In this document: piece after piece, positions 23,801 to 26,275 of the stretch
Layout of the letters: each line of letters begins with the position of its first letter
Position numbering within the stretch: position 1 is the first letter of the stretch
Assembly: GCA_024220525.1 (NCBI GenBank)
Contig: JAMYWO010000038.1
Span: 192,985 to 219,259 of the forward strand
Length of the DNA stretch: 26,275 nucleotides
Direction: 5' to 3'
Source: Cochliopodium minus
Lineage: Eukaryota; Discosea; Himatismenida; Cochliopodiidae
The notes under the pieces: model-generated
Told to the model about the DNA's origin: nothing
What the model saw: the letters and a program-made list of their open reading frames with translations, nothing else
The model's database searches: none
Translations under genes and position numbers: made by a program

Positions 23801-25526
23801 ATAAATAAAATATATTAACAAAAAAAAATATTTTCATAAAAAAAAATTTATCATTTTTTGAAATATTTTCTCAACATTTTTTTTAAAACATCCAAGGTTA
23901 AATATATATTTTATTTTATAGGTAAAAATGCATTGCAATTTTCAGTTGAGTCAGCAAATAACTCATCTCAAATACAAATCAATTTATTGGAGCAAAAGTT
24001 GAAGGAAGCAAAGGTGGAAATAGAAAAATTAAAGAAGAGTGGTTCTAATGGTTCCTCTTCTTCTGGAGGCATCTCACAAGAAGATCTCAAAAAAATCACC
24101 AAAAAAATCAACAATAAGAATAAAGAAGAGGTAAACTTATATTGAAATATAATAAATAAAATTAATTAATAAAAATAAAAATGTAAAACAAAAATAATAA
24201 ACCAAAAATAAAAATAATTTTTTAAAATTGTGAATATAAAAAATAAAAAATAAAAAATAAAAAATAAAAAATAAAAAATAAAAAATAAAAATAAATAAAA
24301 ATAAAAAAATAAAAAAATAAAAAATAAAATATTTTAATTTAAAAAAAACTCTTTTTAGGCAGTCTCAACAATCAAAGCAATCATGAATGGAGTTTTCCAA
24401 AAGGCAAGATCCCAATTCAGTGAAGAGTCTTACAATTCTCCTCAAATACACAAAAGTTTGTTAGAGGTCATTAAACAAAGCACTTTGGAAGCAATTGAAA
24501 AAATTAATGGAGATGAATCTGAAGAAAGTGAGAATGGTAATATTTTATTTTTTATTTTTTATTTTTATATATTTTTATTTTTATATATTTTTATTTTTAT
24601 TTTTTATCACATTTAGAAGAAAATCAAGAATCTAGTGAGGAAGAAGTACAAGAAAAAATAGAGAGCCAAAAAGAAGAGGAATGGGACGAAGATCCTAAAG
24701 AAAATAAAGAAGAACAAGGTAAAATTTTTAAAACTTCATTTTAATTTTATATTTTAACTATAATTTTATTTTTAATTTTAATTTTAATTTATTTTTATTT
24801 TATTTTTGTTTTTTTTTTTTGAAAGAAAATAATAATGAACCACCTCCACCTGAAGAAGAAGAGGATGACATCATAGCAGAAGAGCCAACTATCTCCAGAT
24901 CAGGCAAAGTTGAAGAAGAAGATGTAGAAAGCAGCATCCCCGAAGAAACTCCACAACAAGAAGAAACCAAACAAGAGGAAGAACCCAAACAAGAAGAACC
25001 CAAACAAGAAGAAGAAACTCAATTTGTAGAAGAAACCAAACAAGTTGAAGAAGAACCTCAACAAGAAACAAACGTAGAAGAAGAAAATAATGTAAAAGTC
25101 GAAGAAGAAGAAACAAAGGTGGTACAAGAAGAAGAACCAAAACAAGAAGAAGAAACAAAACAACCAGAAGTCGTCAAAAATAACTCGACCACTTCCAGTT
25201 TTGAAGATCCTTTCGGCATCACCAGCGATCCCCTTTCCACTTCCTCTTCAACTTCTTCCAACAACAACGTTGAAGATGAACTCTTTGGTTTTACATCCAC
25301 TCCCACAACTACCAAGGAAACTCCAAAAGAAACAGTTAGTGAAACTCCAAAGACTTCCACCCCTGTTGTCAATAAGGTAATCCAGAACCCTTTGTTTGAA
25401 GATGACGAATTTTTCAGCTTTTCTTCTCCTTCTACTGAGAAAAAGGTTGTTGAGAAGCCTAAAACTGTTGTTGTTACAAACAACAAGCCTTTGTTTGAGG
25501 ATGATGATTTTTTCAATTTCAATTAA
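20824..25526 (+). CDS. FKBP15/WAFL-like endosomal protein: WH1-like, FKBP, coiled coil, acidic tail
   Basis: Nine exons (20824-20918, 21199-21553, 21653-21755, 21833-23205, 23403-23706, 23922-24130, 24359-24536, 24617-24718, 24826-25526) give 1,139 residues. Residues about 30-145 match the PH/WH1-like domain of animal FKBP15 (SSNFSFKVQASSYTNYSDID, then ETFAKYIAIAKCAAD). Residues about 150-245 form an FKBP peptidyl-prolyl isomerase domain (VYTGWL, VFD, KVIKGWE, FGYG, LLFEV). A Glu/Lys/Gln-rich coiled coil follows to about residue 800, with a Ser/Gly-rich break. The last roughly 300 residues are acidic and low in complexity, ending with short acidic-aromatic motifs. Animal FKBP15 (WAFL) sits on early endosomes, binds actin and WIP, and is recruited by FAM21 of the WASH complex. 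Length is close to human FKBP15 (about 1,219). The exon 2 acceptor (21198) was chosen because it restores frame and WH1 similarity. Confidence 0.9.
24238..24330. repeat. (AAAAAAT)n microsatellite in FKBP15-like intron 6
   Basis: About eight seven-base units, followed by looser A-rich sequence, lie in the intron 24131-24358. The A-rich strand is the sense strand, unlike the T-rich repeats of the Vps52 introns. Confidence 0.9.
24957..25160 (+). repeat. Coding repeat of Gln-Glu-Glu/Lys-Gln units
   Basis: This stretch encodes imperfect tandem units of the type K-Q-E-E-E-P and E-E-T-K-Q within the acidic tail of the FKBP15-like protein (GAAGAA-rich DNA). It is probably disordered and prone to slippage. 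Confidence 0.85.
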
Positions 25527-25566
25527 ATAAATAATTTTTTATATTAATTTTTTTAATAAATAATTT

Positions 25567-26275
25567 TTAATTTGTCTCAAAAAGTGAATAATCAACACCA
25601 CATTGTACATTCAAAACTTTTAAATTTTTCTCCTCAAAAAACTTTACTTTTTCGGGAGTAGGTTGAGTCTTGAGATCAGGGAAGCCAAGAGCACCATGTT
25701 GACCAAAACCAAAGCCAAACACTCCATTAACTTTGTCAACAACGATGGAATGATCAAAACCACATTTTACAATACAGATGTCCTTGAATTGATCAAGTTC
25801 TACTTTGACAGGCTCAAACACATCCTTTTTGGAAGTTTCAATTCCTAACTTACCATCCCCACTGGATCTTTTAACAAAATTTAAATTAGTTTGAATTTTT
25901 TTTTATTTTTTTTTATTTTTAATTTTTTTTTACCCCATAACATATAAATTACTTTTTTCGGACACAAACAATGCATGTGAAGAAGAGCTCTCAATATTGA
26001 CAATTTTTTCATTAAAATGAATTTCTGCTACTTCTGCTAATTTCCCACCGCCATTTCTTTTACCACAAACACCATGAATATTGTTTCCTGAGTTTATAAA
26101 AAAAAAATAAAAAGTAAAAAGTAAAAATAAAAAAGAAAAAAGAAAAAAGAAAAACTAAAAACTAAAATAAAAAATAAAAATAAAATAAAAAAATAAAAAA
26201 AATAAAAAATAAATGAATAAAAAGAAAAGAAAAATCAATTCAAAATAAAGCTCATTTTTACAATAGTAATGAATG
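25567..26275 (-). CDS. RCC1-repeat protein, 3' part (5' end outside window)
   Basis: The last exons are 25867-25567 and 26087-25934, joined over a 66-nt intron whose removal gives VMGSSGDGKLGI. About three RCC1-type blades are visible, with the pattern SSHALFVSEKSNLYVMG, then FDHSIVVDKVNGVFGFGFGQ with HGALGF, then VQCGVDYSLFETN at the C-terminus. RCC1 repeats form a seven-bladed propeller; members range from Ran exchange factors to ubiquitin ligases and cannot be told apart from this part. A further exon probably begins at 26262 (frame reading HSLLL, typical of a blade), but its phase does not join cleanly to 26087 with the obvious GT/AG sites. One junction or a homopolymer length may therefore be misread. 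The stop lies 40 bp from the convergent FKBP15-like stop. Confidence 0.82.
26098..26240. repeat. A-rich low-complexity intron of the RCC1 gene
   Basis: AAAAAGTAAAAAG, AAAAAAG and AAAATA units fill the stretch between the last two visible RCC1 exons. No other content is seen. Confidence 0.7.

Noticed and set aside
25058-25522. 154-codon minus-strand frame over the acidic tail
   Set aside because: Ser/Val-rich antisense of GAA/GAG and TTT codons. The plus strand is supported by splice continuity with the exons before it.

Overview
This is a eukaryotic (protist-type) chromosomal segment. It is very AT-rich, with long A/T homopolymers and ATTTTT-type simple repeats. Nearly every gene is broken by short spliceosomal introns (mostly about 50-350 nt, GT..AG, usually GTAA donors). 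TAA and TGA act as stops, so the standard code fits. No bacterial operon features are visible. I cannot name the organism. Intron density is high and the proteins lack the long Asn/Gln tracts typical of Dictyostelium; a free-living, probably phagotrophic amoeba or flagellate is my inference only.

Layout. 1-564: decayed 3' end of a non-LTR (LINE-like) retrotransposon ending in a poly(A) tail. 649-5766 (-): a large secreted, membrane-anchored carbohydrate-active-looking protein (GH123/DUF4091-like region, beta-sandwich, Thr/Pro linker, right-handed beta-helix, C-terminal transmembrane segment). One of its introns carries a second copy of the retroelement tail. 5944-7100 (-): leucine-rich-repeat protein. 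7309-9576 (+): MFSD1-like lysosomal-type transporter. 9654-13429 (-): class III PI 3-kinase Vps34. 13502-15259 (-): ER protein disulfide isomerase ending in HDEL. 15552-18972 (+): Vps52 of the GARP/EARP tethering complexes. 19074-20476 (-): Sel1-repeat protein with a mitochondrial-like N-terminus. 20824-25526 (+): FKBP15/WAFL-like endosomal protein (WH1-like domain, FKBP domain, long coiled coil, acidic tail). 25567 to the window end (-): 3' part of an RCC1-repeat protein.

The genes are tightly packed. Convergent gaps are 77, 101 and 40 bp. Divergent promoter gaps are about 208, 292 and 347 bp. Only 72 bp separate the PDI stop from the Vps34 start. For the plus-strand genes and the PDI, LRR and Sel1 genes I traced every splice junction and the joined exons keep one frame. 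The 5' ends of the RCC1 gene and of the retroelement lie outside the window.

Four of the nine genes (Vps34, Vps52, FKBP15-like, MFSD1-like) belong to endosome-lysosome membrane traffic. In an organism without operons this is probably partly chance, but it is notable. The most unusual items are the GH123-like/beta-helix fusion with an apparently split start codon and an Asn-Glu where the family has Asp-Glu, and an FKBP15 homologue that keeps the FKBP active-site residues.
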